Notes under the pieces: generated by a model
Seen by the model: the letters and a program-made list of their open reading frames with translations, nothing else
Databases searched by the model: none
What the model was told of the DNA's origin: nothing
Assembly: GCF_023898315.1 (NCBI RefSeq)
Contig: NC_064619.1
Location: 304,458,150-304,522,149, forward strand
DNA: 64,000 bases
Origin: Schistocerca nitens
Lineage: Eukaryota > Arthropoda > Insecta > Orthoptera > Acrididae
Reading direction: 5' to 3'
Translations under genes and position numbers: made by a program
In this document: piece after piece, positions 47,401 to 58,645 of the stretch
Layout of the letters: each line of letters starts with the position of its first letter
How positions within the stretch are numbered: the stretch's first letter is position 1

Positions 47401-47700
47401 CAGCAGAAACATGGGGTTTGATGAGGATATAGAGCGATGAATCTAAATATAGGCCTTTCTACCTCAGAAGATGCTTCTTTAATTCCGATGTCAGTAATGT
47501 TTCACCAAAACTTCCACTACTAAAGCCGATGTGATGCCACTGTAAGTGAGTGTGCTGTATCTGTATTGGTTTTTCGCTTAACTGACCAGTGGCGACGTTG
47601 GGAATGCGCAGACAAAGAGTGGTTTCTATGGTTTAATATAGGTTTCCAAAATTAAGGTCACTGCACCGGAATCAAAAGATTCGATGAGATTGGAACTTAG
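44484..47700. other. Intergenic desert
   Basis: AT-rich sequence with a C-rich run at 45055-45080. No exon with domain resemblance and no named repeat were found. Confidence 0.3.
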
Positions 47701-47729
47701 ATCTTTTCTGGAAAAAAGGTGTATGTTGG

Positions 47730-47960
47730 CCCGCCAAGGTACACTCGCACTAGTGTGTGTCGCCCAAGCCTGAGGTAGCCCTTCCAAACCCTGGTGGGCT
47801 GATACAGTGGATCAAGAAGGATAAGAGAATCAGCAGCTTACAACCTTTCATACTCAGACGCTCGCCATACCTTGTAGAGTGACGGCCCGTGTCCCTGTTG
47901 ATGATAACCTGCTTGTCGGTTGGGGATGTTAAGCTCAGTAGAGACGCACTGTGCTATTCA
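47730..47960 (+). repeat. Interspersed repeat of unknown class
   Basis: The strings gtagagtgacggcccgtgtccc, gataacctgcttgtcggttgggga and gtgctattca match, from memory, a common orthopteran repeat. Ends are not defined. Confidence 0.35.
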
Positions 47961-49827
47961 AGATAACTAGGCATCAGCATCAGTTCCTTCTGTTCATCCC
48001 GTAATATAACAGTAGTCTACCAATCACCCAAGCCCTCAATATACCAAATACTCGTTGACGAGCTTGGGTATGTCATTAGTTCCTAGTTGGCAGCCAGAAA
48101 TTTTGAAAGTAAGTATAAGAACTCTAACCTTTTCACATTCAGTCTCTAGTGAACTACAGGAAGCGCTAACGAATGCAAATAAGGCACAGTAAATCAAGCG
48201 GTAACACTCCGAGAAGAGATAAAAAATAAGTAAAATAAACTACTTTTCCAATTCTTTCGTATCATATTCTGATACTTTATACATGCTATGCCTTGCAGTT
48301 TACTAACGTTTTACTGTAGAATTTTTACGTCATCTTTTCGTCCAGCTAACTGAATAATTTTCATTTACTACTTTTATGAGTAACACGAAGTGTAACGGTC
48401 TCTACAGATACGTAGCCCTCGTTGTTACCTTTAAGTGAAGGGTTTGTCTCATTCGTTCTAATTCAGGTTCCTTCGTAAACAATTTATTTCTCTGGTGGTG
48501 TTAGTGATTACATCCGGTTCGTCCATCTGATAAATTCCGCCCCGCCGGCCGACTCGGCTCTTATGTATGGCGGGCGGTCCTTCCGCCGTAATGCGAGGTA
48601 GTTATCCCCTTCGTCGTGTGAAAGCGCTTCGTGAATGCTTTTGAATGAAATGTTGCTTGTGTTATTGGATGTTTGTGGGTGTCTCGAAACTTCCTGTGTC
48701 GTATTTCGTTCAGCAAAAAGCTTCAATTTGTACGTTTGATATATGCTCCAGAGAAAGCAAATGCTTACACAACATGCGATTGGTGTTCGAATTTGTTGAG
48801 TAATATGACTGTTGAAGTAAAAGCAAAGAAAGAAAAACTGTAATGGAATACGTATGGAACAGTATGTTGAAAACTGGTATTGCGCTTGGCCCTGAAAGAT
48901 TTTAGTTAAAAACAGGTGTACAATCAAAAGGAAATTATGTAATTACAAATAGAAAATTATATATTACATAATAAACAGCAGCCACAGAGGGAAATACACA
49001 CAACCGAAGATAAATGCGAGGTGGTAGATTCTGAGCTGTTATCAGATGCAACTGTCAATGCCGAGTAAACGCCACATCGTAACGATGTTAGACGAACATG
49101 TTGCGGAAGGAAATGTAGTTCTGAAAATACGCCTGGAATTAGTTAAAAGAAGAGAATACGCGATAAAAAAGGATCTCTAAAACGTTGACCAAACATAAAA
49201 ATTCCAAATTTTCTACGTATACCAGTGTGGCTCTTTTGGTGGCCTTTGGGAATCGTTTGTTTAAACGCGTGCTGCGTTGTGGTCTGCTAAACTCGTTTGG
49301 GTTTTGTTACTTAACTGAAACAATAACAAAATCTCACACCGAAATTCTTGGATAGTCAGCACAGGTAACTGGAAGTCTATCCTGCGGAACATCAAATGCT
49401 TTCTTTCACATCACTTATCGTAGCCATAGTGACGTATTAAAATGATATCCATTCAATACTTCATGTTATTATCTAGGCTGCTGCTTGCTACCTGTCCTCG
49501 TAGCCAAGGTCGCTAACGCACACCTGTGTCTTAGAGGTAACCCGCTTTCTTCTCTTATAAACATAATCATCCAACAAAGACATAACGCAACATTATACAC
49601 GCATCCATTACACTCACAAACACTAATATAACACAGATCTCAAGTATCTGCAAGGAAATGGGTCATTGTACGAGGAGGAAGAACATTCCTCCAGAAAAGC
49701 GGCTGAACCCATCCCGCGGGATACCTCAACTAGCGACCTCATACGACATTTACACTTCCATTTGCTTGCTTGCTGAAGCCCTAAATCGAATGGCCATCTC
49801 CTATCGCGAACTGCTGTTTCTGAAATA
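47961..49827. other. Intergenic desert
   Basis: A small GC-rich patch (48540-48595) is the only compositional feature. No gene or repeat family recognised. Confidence 0.3.
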
Positions 49828-49829
49828 TA

Positions 49830-51154
49830 CGAGGTGCGGCTAGAAAAAAACCGGACTGATGCTGGAAAAAACATTTATTTACAATTATTTACAATTTCAT
49901 GTTATCTCCTTCAGTGTACTCTCCTCCTCGGTCTCTACACCGCTCCATACGAATTTTCCACTGTTCATAGCAATGCTGCAGATCATTTTCGGTAAGTCCA
50001 TACATTACTTCCGTCGCTTTTTCTTTTACTGCTTCAACAGTCTCAAATCTAGTTCCTTTCAAAGCTGACTTGACTTTAGGGAAAAGAAAAAAGTCACAGG
50101 GGGCCAAATCAGGTGAGTAGGGTGGATGATCTAAGATGGGAATGTTGTGTTTTGCCAAAAACGTCTTCACTGACAACGCACTGTGAGCTGGGGCATTGTC
50201 TTGGTGAGGGATCCATGACTTTCTTCTCCACAAATCGTTCCGTTTTCTCCGTACTCGCTCACGTAGGGTAGCCAGGACGCTAATGTAGTAATGCTGATTC
50301 ACTGTTGGTCCCTCTGGTACCCAATCAATGTGCACAATCCCTTTGATGTCAAAAAAAAAAAAACAATCATCATTGCCTTGAATTTCGATTTTGACATTCG
50401 TGCTTTTTTTTGTCGTGGAGAACCAGGAGTTTTCCAATGCATCGATTGGCGTTTAGTTTCGGGATCGTAAGTAAAAAACCACGATTCATCGCAAGTAATA
50501 ACATTTTGTAAGAAGGTGGGATCACTTTCAATGTTTTCCAGGATGTCAGAACAAATCATTCTTCGGCGTTCCTTCTGTTCAATTGTGAGACACTTTGGAA
50601 CCATTTTTGAACACACTTTGTTCATGTTGAAACTTTCATGAAGAATCTGCCTAACACTTTCCTTGTCAACTCCTGTTAACTCAGACACTGCTCTGATTGT
50701 TAAACGGCGATCTTGTCGAACAAGTTTACCGATTTTTTCAATGTTTGCATCAGTTTTTGCTGACAATGGTCTGCCAGTGCGAGTGTCATCACTGGTGTCT
50801 TCGCGGCCATCTTTAAATCGTTTAAACCACTCAAACACTTGTGTTCGCGATAAACAATCATCGCCGTACACTTGTTGTAACATTACAAACGTTTCACTTG
50901 CAGATTTTCCTAGTTTGAAACAAAATTTGATGTTAACACGCTGTTCTTTCTGTACACTCAACATTTTCCGACGCACAGACAAAACGTCAACTACTTAAAA
51001 CAGACGCCACGGGCAGACTGAGTGCAGGAGGCAGATGAAACTCGAGCAGTAGGCGGAGCGAGAGTCACGTGACAGGCCACGCGACTTTCAGCCTTATTGC
51101 ATTCGTTTTATTGTTTCACCAGTACTAGTCCGGTTTTTTTCTAGCCACACCTCG
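49830..51154 (-). mobile_element. Mariner transposon, near complete
   Basis: A 1,325-bp element with terminal inverted repeats of about 36 bp. The left end is CGAGGTGCGGCTAG-A7-CCGGACTgatgctgg; the right, inverted, is CGAGGTGTGGCTAG-A7-CCGGACTagtactgg. It is flanked by TA at 49828-49829 and 51155-51156, the duplicated target of the Tc1/mariner superfamily. It encodes one transposase on the minus strand with a single obvious break. Similar ends suggest a fairly young insertion. No other copy of this subfamily is in the window. Confidence 0.95.
49889..50982 (-). pseudogene. Mariner transposase (D,D34D), frameshifted
   Basis: Cut-and-paste transposase. The N-terminal half (from the ATG near 50982) has paired helix-turn-helix regions (KSASETFVMLQQVYG; RLTIRAVSELTGVDKESVRQ) and the first catalytic aspartate in TCDESWF. 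The second half has the second aspartate in HQDNAPAHS and the third in SPDLAPCDFF. I count 34 residues between them, the mariner D,D34D spacing. The halves lie in different frames, meeting at a 13-base A/T homopolymer (50351-50363) inside the codons for MMIVFF-DIKG, where slippage has shifted the frame. The combined length is about 350 residues, as usual for mariner. It is probably inactive, unless the run length is a sequencing error. Confidence 0.92.
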
Positions 51155-51156
51155 TA

Positions 51157-54100
51157 AAATGTGAATGAAACGTGAGTTACATAATTTAATCTGTCTCTCA
51201 GCAACAGTTCTGTATTAATTGGAAACTCAAGTTCGTTCCGATATTCATAATTTTGTTACTATGTATGGGTGCCACTGCGTGTGCGCGGAGTTAATATGTG
51301 CGTGGGTGGTGGTGGTAACAGGAAGGGGGAGGGGGGAGTGGCGGTTGTTTGCGTGTGAATGGGTGTGGATGGAGGGGATGAGGGGTAGCTGAAACGGAGA
51401 GGAGGAGGAGAGGTGTACCTGTGAGTGAGATGTTTTTAAGATGAGACTGTGTTACAGATTACTCGTTTATGTGTTTAGCGTACGCTCTGAATTTTAAAAA
51501 TGAATTTATAAATTCATTTCCCATTCACGCAACTATTACTGTTTAAATACTGAAGAAGGAGTTTTTCTCGTTCATACAGCTCGACTAAATACGTAGAAAA
51601 AACCACTCTCATAATCTGCTATAAGAAATTTGATCTGCGTAATATTAAACCGGTAACAAATGGTCACACTATGATGGAGAGTTCGTTAGAAATACAACTT
51701 TGTTCTGTTCGGTACTCCAGTTGGCAGTGGATGTATTCGTACGCACAAGTAAGTTCTTGCATCACCACTATATTCTGTAAATTAAGCTTAGAAATACGGT
51801 TCGAGAATAGCACAGATTTTGTATCTCCACTGCAACACAAAAAATTAAAGGGAAACGAAAATTAGTGACAGAAATATAATTCGCAAGATGTACATCTTCT
51901 AATGCACAAGTGTATCTTCTCATAGCCAATGAAGAGCAATATGTACGAACTGGCATCTGCTACTTAACAGTGAGTAGCTGTCTTTCCATTACATCTGAAT
52001 GACGAAAGTCGCAAATTAGAAACTTTCGTTCGTAACTGAGAATGAAATAGTTTGTCTCAGAAGGTTCTTGCGTGTGTTGAAGTGTCGTTAAGTTAGTTGC
52101 ATCACGTCGTTATGCAGCTTCTCTTAAAGGCAGTAAAGAGCCGATTCCGTGGGCAAGTAGCATGATACAACTAGAAAAAGACGCTCTAACTTCCATCATG
52201 TAACAATTAAGATTGAAGATGGGAACAAAACAGGTGGCCAGAGCTTCATTCACGTCCACGCCATCGGAAAATCAGTAGTAGCTTCCCAGTCAGGAAGACA
52301 AGAACAGCGAAAAAAACGCATTTTATTAATGAGGAGCACAGAATGCCATCATTTGAATTTGTCAACTGTCTCAATCATAACTTAATAAATTTTGAAAATA
52401 ATACCTCTCACTAGATGAAAACAAGTACAATGTCCTCCATAACGGCAGCGAAAACTCGAGAAACCATGGTATAAAAGCATATTGTACCACCTGGCTACGT
52501 CCGAAGAAGGGAGATTTGTTGATTCGTGCTTTGTGGTGCCCGTGGTGAAGAAATGCGCATAATTACGTGTTCTGTGAGTTTTATTTTTACAAAAAGTGTT
52601 AAGCACTACAACTTGCAGAGCAACAACTCGAATGGATTATTAATCGAGCGTTAGATGTTGTGTGGTCAATCAGATTACCGAGTTTAAACACCAAACCCGA
52701 GACTTACATGCAACGCTACTTACATCGATCACAGAAAAGCGATGGGATACGTCAAAATTGAAAATATACTGCACTTTTATAAGGAGCGTTAATATACTGC
52801 AGAAATATGGTCGCCAGTCTGATTGGGCACTGAATGGACCGTAATAGTCTAAAATAAGCTTTCGGTGGCTCATTTTAAACGTGGTAACGCCAACGCAAGA
52901 AGAAAGTAAATGCTTATCATAATTAAGCTTCTCTACTTTAGAATTGCTAGAGTACGAACGAACAACGCGTAAATGCACACACAACACTTTTCGAACTACA
53001 GGAACCAGTGGTTGGTTTGAAACTGTACACTCGACGTGCGTAAATAATTTAGAATTATGATCTCGTAGTAATGCTTGGTCCACTTTGCCTGTTAAGATAT
53101 TATTCTTATTAGAAATCAGACTTGATCACAAAATTTCATAGCATTAAAGGCTTGAAGTCACGACGACGATTTTACAAGCCTGCTGTTGGAATACAGCGCT
53201 GTTCAAAATACAATCAAATAGCTATGTAAAGCATCATGAAGTGCAATTAAAAATTGTTATTTCAGTTTATCTGACGACTAAGAAAATTGTCTAGAATGTT
53301 TTATTTAATCTCCCCTTGATAAACAGTATTTTCTGTAGATTTATAATATTAACTTTACCAGCTTTCTGACCATTTAAGTTAAAGATAATGGATATAATGA
53401 ACTACGACATGTGTAACTAGTGCGCTTTTCTGTTTTAATAGAAATAATAGTTTCTTCAGTCAAAAGAATTTGAATTTTAACGATTTCAGTCGATAAAAAA
53501 CTGTTAATGCCAGTGAAATGAAACGTGACGCATTTTACCATTTAGTAAAATTTTGCTGTTACGATTTACTTGGAAATTAATGTAGTTCGACTTTTGCAAT
53601 CTTATGGATGCTTTTCACAGAGAATTAACGTTAATTATCAAGTGAAAACAGTTTCATAAATTTTTCTTTCAATTTATTGGCTGTCGAAACTTGCCCATTC
53701 AGCCAGCTAATCACAGGAAAAAGTCATATTACAATTGGTTTTGAAAATTCATGGGGTAGACATTATTTAAGTCGTACCATGGTACGATGTAACATAGGAT
53801 TAACAAAGGACTGATTCGACATAGTTTCTTAAGTTTGCTCTTATCTTTTGTTGAAATATGTGGAAGACGTTCCTTCCGAAGGACCGGTTTATTAAAATGA
53901 TGAAATTTTTTGTTCATCTGCTGGTGGTGGTGGCAAGAAGAACACCGTACGCCGAAAGCAGACGAGAAGGCAACGGCTGCGTATGACACACAAGTGTAGA
54001 CTACACTGCTCCCAGATTTCTGTCTGGGCTCTATGGGCAGAGGCCAGTTACTGACATCAATGTGTGACGTCATAATAATGCCTGGTTCACTTGAATCGTT

Positions 54101-54465
54101 AAGCTCTTATTCTTCCTACAAATTCGAATGCACTTCATGCAATTTACGTGACCACTCAGCGCCACCTGCACGGAACTTAGGTGAGAGCGAGCTTGTACAT
54201 CAATCAATTTCCTCATTCTCTCTTACCACCTTTCTGTGTATTTTTTTCCTTTCTGTATTGCACCTCTCTTTTTGTCATTATCTTTCTTAAGCCTGATAAA
54301 TCGTGTTGCAGTTTAAAAAGAAAAATTTGGTATCACTTGTCATCTAGTAGGTGCCATTATATAAATGGCATGCTGCTTAGAGGACAAGCCTAACGTCAAT
54401 AAGAGCATGTAAAAAAAAGAAATAAGTGTTCATAGAACTGCGTCTGCACTAGCTAAGCAACGTGC
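51157..54465. other. Intergenic desert
   Basis: A G-rich stretch (51300-51420, ggggga/gtgggtgt motifs) is followed by AT-rich sequence without recognised genes or repeats. Confidence 0.3.
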
Positions 54466-54710
54466 TAGGTGGCGCAGCGGTTAGCACAATCGACTCGCAT
54501 CGGGGAGGATGACGGTTCAGACCTGCGTTCGGACATCCTGATTTAGGTTTTCCATGATTTCCCTAAATCGCTTCAGGAAAATGTCGGGATGGATCCTTTG
54601 GAAGGGCACGGCCGACTTCCTTCCCCTTCACTCCGTAATCCGATGGGACAGGTGACCTTGTTGTTTGATTCCCTCCGCCAAACCGACCAACGAACCAACC
54701 AACTCGCTAA
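54466..54710 (+). mobile_element. SINE-G, nearly full length
   Basis: tRNA-like head (taggtggcgcagcggttagcac; B-box region gacggttcagacc), body tcctgatttaggttttccatgatttcc, ggatcctttggaagggcacggccgac and tail ccaaaccgaccaacgaaccaacc. A second copy lies inverted at 63753-63950. Confidence 0.85.
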
Positions 54711-54859
54711 GTCACGCCAAGTTGTCCTCTTCCGCCCATCGCAACCAGCTTATGACTCCTCCCACTACACGGCAATACTGCTTCAGCAACGACTTCACTA
54801 TAGATAAGTCGGTACAAAATTTGAAAGTAGTCTCTACCAGCTGTTTCCCTTGCCAAAAA
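54711..54859. other. Short spacer, nothing recognised
   Basis: No gene or repeat family seen. Confidence 0.3.
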
Positions 54860-55132
54860 TATGAGGGACATTCAGAAAGTAAGGTCCGATAAGTCGCGAA
54901 ATGATAATGGCAGTGAAAATCCGATGACGTGTTACGCAGATGAGTTGAGAAGCGTCTCTTGTATGCCTGTCGATTGCATCACCTCGCTCTTTTCAGTTCT
55001 GAGCATACAGTTAGCACGTCAAGATGCCTAGAACAATATTGTCTCTCGCCAAATATGGGTGACCCCGAGAAGTTTCGCCTGATTTCACGCAACCCCACAC
55101 TATGTACCTATCATGCATTTTCTTCTTCATGA

Positions 55133-55336
55133 CAATCTGGAAATTTGTGGTAAGGACTAACCAAACAGCTAAGGTAATCGGTCCCTAGGCTTACGCACTA
55201 GTTATTCTAGCTTAAACTAACTTACGCTAAGGACAACACACACACCCATGCTCAAGGGAGGACTCGAACCTCCGACAGGGGGAGCTGCGCGAACCGTGAC
55301 AAGGCGCCCTAGACCGCACGGCTATCCCGCGTGGCT
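55133..55336 (-). mobile_element. SINE-B inside a mariner
   Basis: Minus-strand copy with head (ctcgaacctccgacaggggg, ccgcacggctatcccgcgtggc on the plus strand) and body. The duplication TTCTTCATGA lies at 55123-55132 and 55337-55346. The central stem carries GGTCCC on the plus strand (55180-55185), the GC-paired form. Confidence 0.9.
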
Positions 55337-55699
55337 TTCTTCATGATAAATCTCAGTCGCACACTGCAGGGGCAATGACGACGCCTCTGTAACATCCTCG
55401 AAGGGAAGTGTTTGATCATCCACTATACAGTCCGGACTTGGCTCCCTCTGTCGTTCATCTGTGCTCACATGAACGTCTGGCTGTCAAGCCAAATATTTCG
55501 GCACAGACAACGAACTGCACACTAGCGTAGACAAGTGGAGAAAAGCACAAGCGGCTGCTATCTATGACCATGGTATTGGAAAGTTGGTACAACGCTACGG
55601 CAGATATTAAGAGAAGTAGCTAGAAGGTGTAACAAACTGCTGCAAATAAAACATTTTTGATTTTCACTGTGGCTTCCATTTCGCGGTTGATCAGACCTT

Positions 55700-55896
55700 G
55701 CCGGCCGGTGTGGCCGAGCGTTTCTAGGCGCTTCAGTCTGGAACCGTGCGACCGCTACAGTCGCAGGTTCGAATCCTGCCTCGGGCATGGATGTGTGTGA
55801 TGTCCTTAGGTTAGTTAGGTTTAAGTAGTTCTAATTTCTAGGGGACTGATGACCCCAGATGTTAAGTTCCATAGTGCTCAGAGCCATTTGAACCAT
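55700..55896 (+). mobile_element. SINE-A, full length, inside a mariner end
   Basis: Plus-strand copy from gccggccggtgtggccgagc to gagccatttgaaccat. The exact 13-bp duplication TTGATCAGACCTT lies at 55687-55699 and 55897-55909, inside the inner edge of the mariner right terminal repeat. Confidence 0.95.
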
Positions 55897-55930
55897 TTGA
55901 TCAGACCTTACTTTCCAAATAGCCCTCGTA

Positions 55931-56640
55931 TTCAGCAAAAAGATCAAAGCGTTAATTATGTTTCAGCGCAAAATTTACTTTTACAACAGCTTAATACGAT
56001 AACAAGAAAAACACATAACAAAATAAGAAATGCGGACCGTTTATATTGCTAACAGACAGGAGCCTATTATTCCGAGAGAATAATGGCACAAAATGTAGGG
56101 TTCACATGCTAGGCAATGGCGTGTCGCATGTTAACATACACACTGAAAACGAGATATTAAATCGATAGAAAATATTTGTAAATATTGGATAAAGAAGTAG
56201 GAAAAACGACATGTCTGTATGCGAAAAAAAAACCTCTCTCTGATGCGACACATAATTTTCAAGTTAATTTCCTGCATACGAGCTTAGCACTAGCGCCTTA
56301 CTTAGCACAAAACCAGTAACGTGATTAAGAATATGAAAATTCGATGATGTACTATGGACACTGGCCTCTATAATGCCTTCAGAGGCCGAAAAACTTGTCT
56401 TTTAAAAGAAAACTGAAAGAATAACTTCTCTCCTTAGATATCTCAGATCTTCTTGAATTTTTGTGCTCTAGTGGAAATACATACGTTTCTGCCTCTAACA
56501 TATTTCTAAAGGTATTTCCTGAAGAATAAGAAGAGTTCTTGACATTGTGGATTTGAAACTGAAAAAGAAGGCTCGAGAGGCAACGTGTACACATCGGTTT
56601 GCTAAAATTACAAGTAGACTAGTTCACAATTCTAATGAGA
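55931..56640. other. Intergenic, nothing recognised
   Basis: No gene or repeat family seen. Confidence 0.3.
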
Positions 56641-56816
56641 TTCAAATGTCTCTGAGCACAAAGGGACTTAGCATCTGAGGTCATCAGTCCCCTAGAACTT
56701 AGAACTACTTAAACCTAACTAACCTAAGAACATCACACACATCCATGTCCCAGGCAAGATTCGAACCTGAGACCGCCTGACTGAAGCGCCTAGAACCGCT
56801 CGGCCTTCTGGCCGGC
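56641..56816 (-). mobile_element. SINE-A with shortened head
   Basis: Minus-strand copy. The body and B box are degraded (caggcaagattcgaacctga), the anticodon-arm region is partly deleted, and the ggccggc end is present. It is more diverged than most copies here, so probably older. No duplication found. Confidence 0.82.
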
Positions 56817-57126
56817 TTCGTATTAGGAACCTACCAATACATAAATGACTTGGATTACAGAGCTGTATGTAAAATGTGAGCGTGAGAATTCAATGAGATA
56901 TGAAGACTCCACTTTAATGTTATCAGTGTCTGTGAACGTCGAGAGATGGAGTGAAAGAGGGTGTGAATGTGATCCTGAGACGTGACTCTACACACAGTTT
57001 TAATTCATTTAAGTATTTTATTTACTGATGCATTCGCCACGCAGCCATCACCATTTTATGTAAGTAGTACGCAAGGCGATTAAAAATAAATTTGTTTATT
57101 TAATTTACGTACATAACACATAGTTT
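56817..57126. other. Intergenic, nothing recognised
   Basis: No gene or repeat family seen. Confidence 0.3.
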
Positions 57127-57370
57127 AAGGGGCGATCAAAAAGTTTCGTTCCGAAGCTGTACTGTCCAGACTCGGTATCCTAGTCAGGCAAAATCGCCGT
57201 GGCATAGAGGCAATCATACCGCCGACGCGCTAGGTAGAAAATTCCTGTTTGGTAAATCCCCGTGTCCTGGTGCGTGAAGAAGCCCTAACTGCCTGCTGCA
57301 CATTCTCGTCCGACAGAAATTGGAACTCCTTCAAGGCCTTTTTTAAGACACCGAAGGCATGATACTACGA
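57127..57370 (-). mobile_element. Mariner 3'-end relic
   Basis: Starts ggggcgatcaaaaagtttcg, a mariner terminal-repeat type. The minus-strand translation FKKGLKEFQFLSDENVQQAV fits the transposase C-terminus (LKKALKGRRF-SDEDVQQAV in relatives). The other end and the catalytic core are missing, so it is truncated. Confidence 0.6.
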
Positions 57371-57399
57371 TGTAGTGCGGGACAATACGTTGAGAATGT

Positions 57400-58010
57400 G
57401 GGTTTCGCGGGAGGCGTGCCAGAGACAAATCCCTGCAGTCGCGCTATCCTCTGTGTCCTCGGTGGCTCAGATGGATGAACAATTGAACGGAACACATCAT
57501 TTCGAGAAGAGGTGACACAACATATTACCAGCGGGGCGCAGAAGGCCTCTGATCAATTACACACACAAAAAAAGTAAAATAAAAATAAAAATTAAAAATT
57601 AAATTCAGAAAAAGGAAGATTTTGTTTTGTTTTGTAACGATAGCCCTAACCTTGATTTCCCATAATTCCCCTGGTATATAGGCAGCACTCTGGGGTAAGT
57701 TTAGTCAGGAGCCAACGCCTGAAGTGGACCAGATTTTTTTGTTATAGGATGAAAATTGGCGGTGTCAATTAGTTTTCTTAAGTTCCATTTTCCTAAGGGG
57801 CTTTCAAACAAAATAAAATAAAATAAAAGAAAAAGGAAAAGGAAAAAAGGAAGAAAAAAATAAAAAAAGATGGATAGAGCGTCTGCCATGTAAGCAGGAG
57901 ATCCCGGGTTCGAGTCCCGGTCGGGGCACACATTTTTATCTGTCCCCGTTGACGTATGTCAACGCCTGTAAGCAGCTAAGCGTGTTCATTTCACCTATAT
58001 AATGGAACGA
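57400..58010 (+). mobile_element. SINE-E with tRNA-Thr(TGT)-like head, split by an insertion
   Basis: Joining across the insertion gives a good tRNA-like fold. The D arm is GCTCAGATGGATAGAGC with perfect GCTC/GAGC pairing. The anticodon arm is CTGC-CATGTAA-GCAG, with anticodon TGT. The T arm is CCGGG-TTCGAGT-CCCGG. The body follows (ctgtccccgttgacgtatgtcaacgcctgtaagcagc). The acceptor ends do not pair well and a body is attached, so this is a SINE and not a tRNA gene. The head is split at 57477-57867. Confidence 0.75.
57477..57867 (+). mobile_element. A-tailed retrocopy of unknown source, inserted in SINE-E
   Basis: A 391-bp insert that starts gaacaattgaacggaacac and ends in a long A-rich tail (aaaataaaataaaa...aaaaaaa). 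It is flanked by an exact 8-bp duplication AGATGGAT at 57469-57476 and 57868-57875, which splits the SINE-E D arm. The A-rich tail and duplication indicate target-primed reverse transcription. I do not recognise the sequence. It has an internal A-rich stretch near 57570-57610 and no open frame of note. Confidence 0.7.
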
Positions 58011-58370
58011 CGACAACGAAAATTTATGCCGGACCGGGACTCGAAGCCGCATTTCCCGCTTTACGGTAGCGGTCGGCCTAACCGCTTTCACCAAATGGTT
58101 CAAATGGCTCTGAGCACTATGGGACTTAACATCTGAGGTCATCAGTCCCCTAGAACTACTTAAACCTAACTAACCTAAGGACTTCACACACATCCATGCC
58201 CGAGGCAGGATTCGAACATGCGACTGTAGCGCCTATAACCGCTCGGCCACCCCGGCCGGCCGCTTTCACCATCCGAACACAACTCACGGCAAGACTCGAA
58301 GTTGGATATGTTCCGTCACAGCGTGGACTCGTACACATTATATAATTCACGTACGGGGGCAGGACATTTT
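58011..58370 (-). mobile_element. tRNA-derived SINE-F, split by SINE-A
   Basis: The minus-strand head has GCTTCGAGTCCCGG as B box, and a second part beginning atccgaacacaactcacggc lies beyond the SINE-A insertion. The rest includes aagttggatatgttccgtcac and a ggggcagg edge. The limits are approximate. It abuts SINE-E. Confidence 0.55.
58093..58259 (-). mobile_element. SINE-A, internally deleted, inside SINE-F
   Basis: Minus-strand copy with tail, body and B box. About 20-30 bases of the tRNA anticodon region are missing, as are some bases of the body. It is flanked by an exact duplication CCGCTTTCACC at 58082-58092 and 58260-58270. Confidence 0.93.
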
Positions 58371-58645
58371 TATTTGAAAGTGTCTGCCCGGTATCGGCGG
58401 ATAAATACGATATTGCAGTGCCTGTGTTGCTAAGAAGTGCGACGCGGAGGCTTCAGCTATTCAACTGTCTCCACAATTATGCTGTAGCTTTCACACTACG
58501 CAGCTACGAGCCAAGTTGGTTGGTGCTTTTTCTACAGATACACGAATGTGTTCTGGTTTATCTTCTGGCTACACAATAGCTTCCAAAATGTCAAGATTGA
58601 GCTATTCGTGAATGTGTCACTATCGCCTTACGAGTATGTAAACAA
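58371..58645. other. Intergenic, nothing recognised
   Basis: No gene or repeat family seen. Confidence 0.3.

Larger units (their letters stand above)
54862..55928 (+). mobile_element. Mariner relic hosting two SINEs
   Basis: Terminal inverted repeats: left TGAGGGACATTCAGAAAGTA, right (inverted) CGAGGGCTATTTGGAAAGTA. Flanking TA dinucleotides are at 54860-54861 and 55929-55930. Between the SINEs the plus-strand translation gives SPDLAPS (final catalytic region) near 55430 and, in a shifted frame, blocks such as DNELHTSVDKW and DHGIGKLVQRYG near 55510-55605, the mariner C-terminus. The N-terminal and central parts are mostly deleted. SINE-B (55133) and SINE-A (55700) inserted later. Confidence 0.82.

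Noticed and set aside
57868-57945. A functional tRNA-Thr(TGT) gene
   Set aside because: The anticodon and T arms fold, but the head is split by an insertion, the acceptor stem does not pair and a SINE body follows directly.
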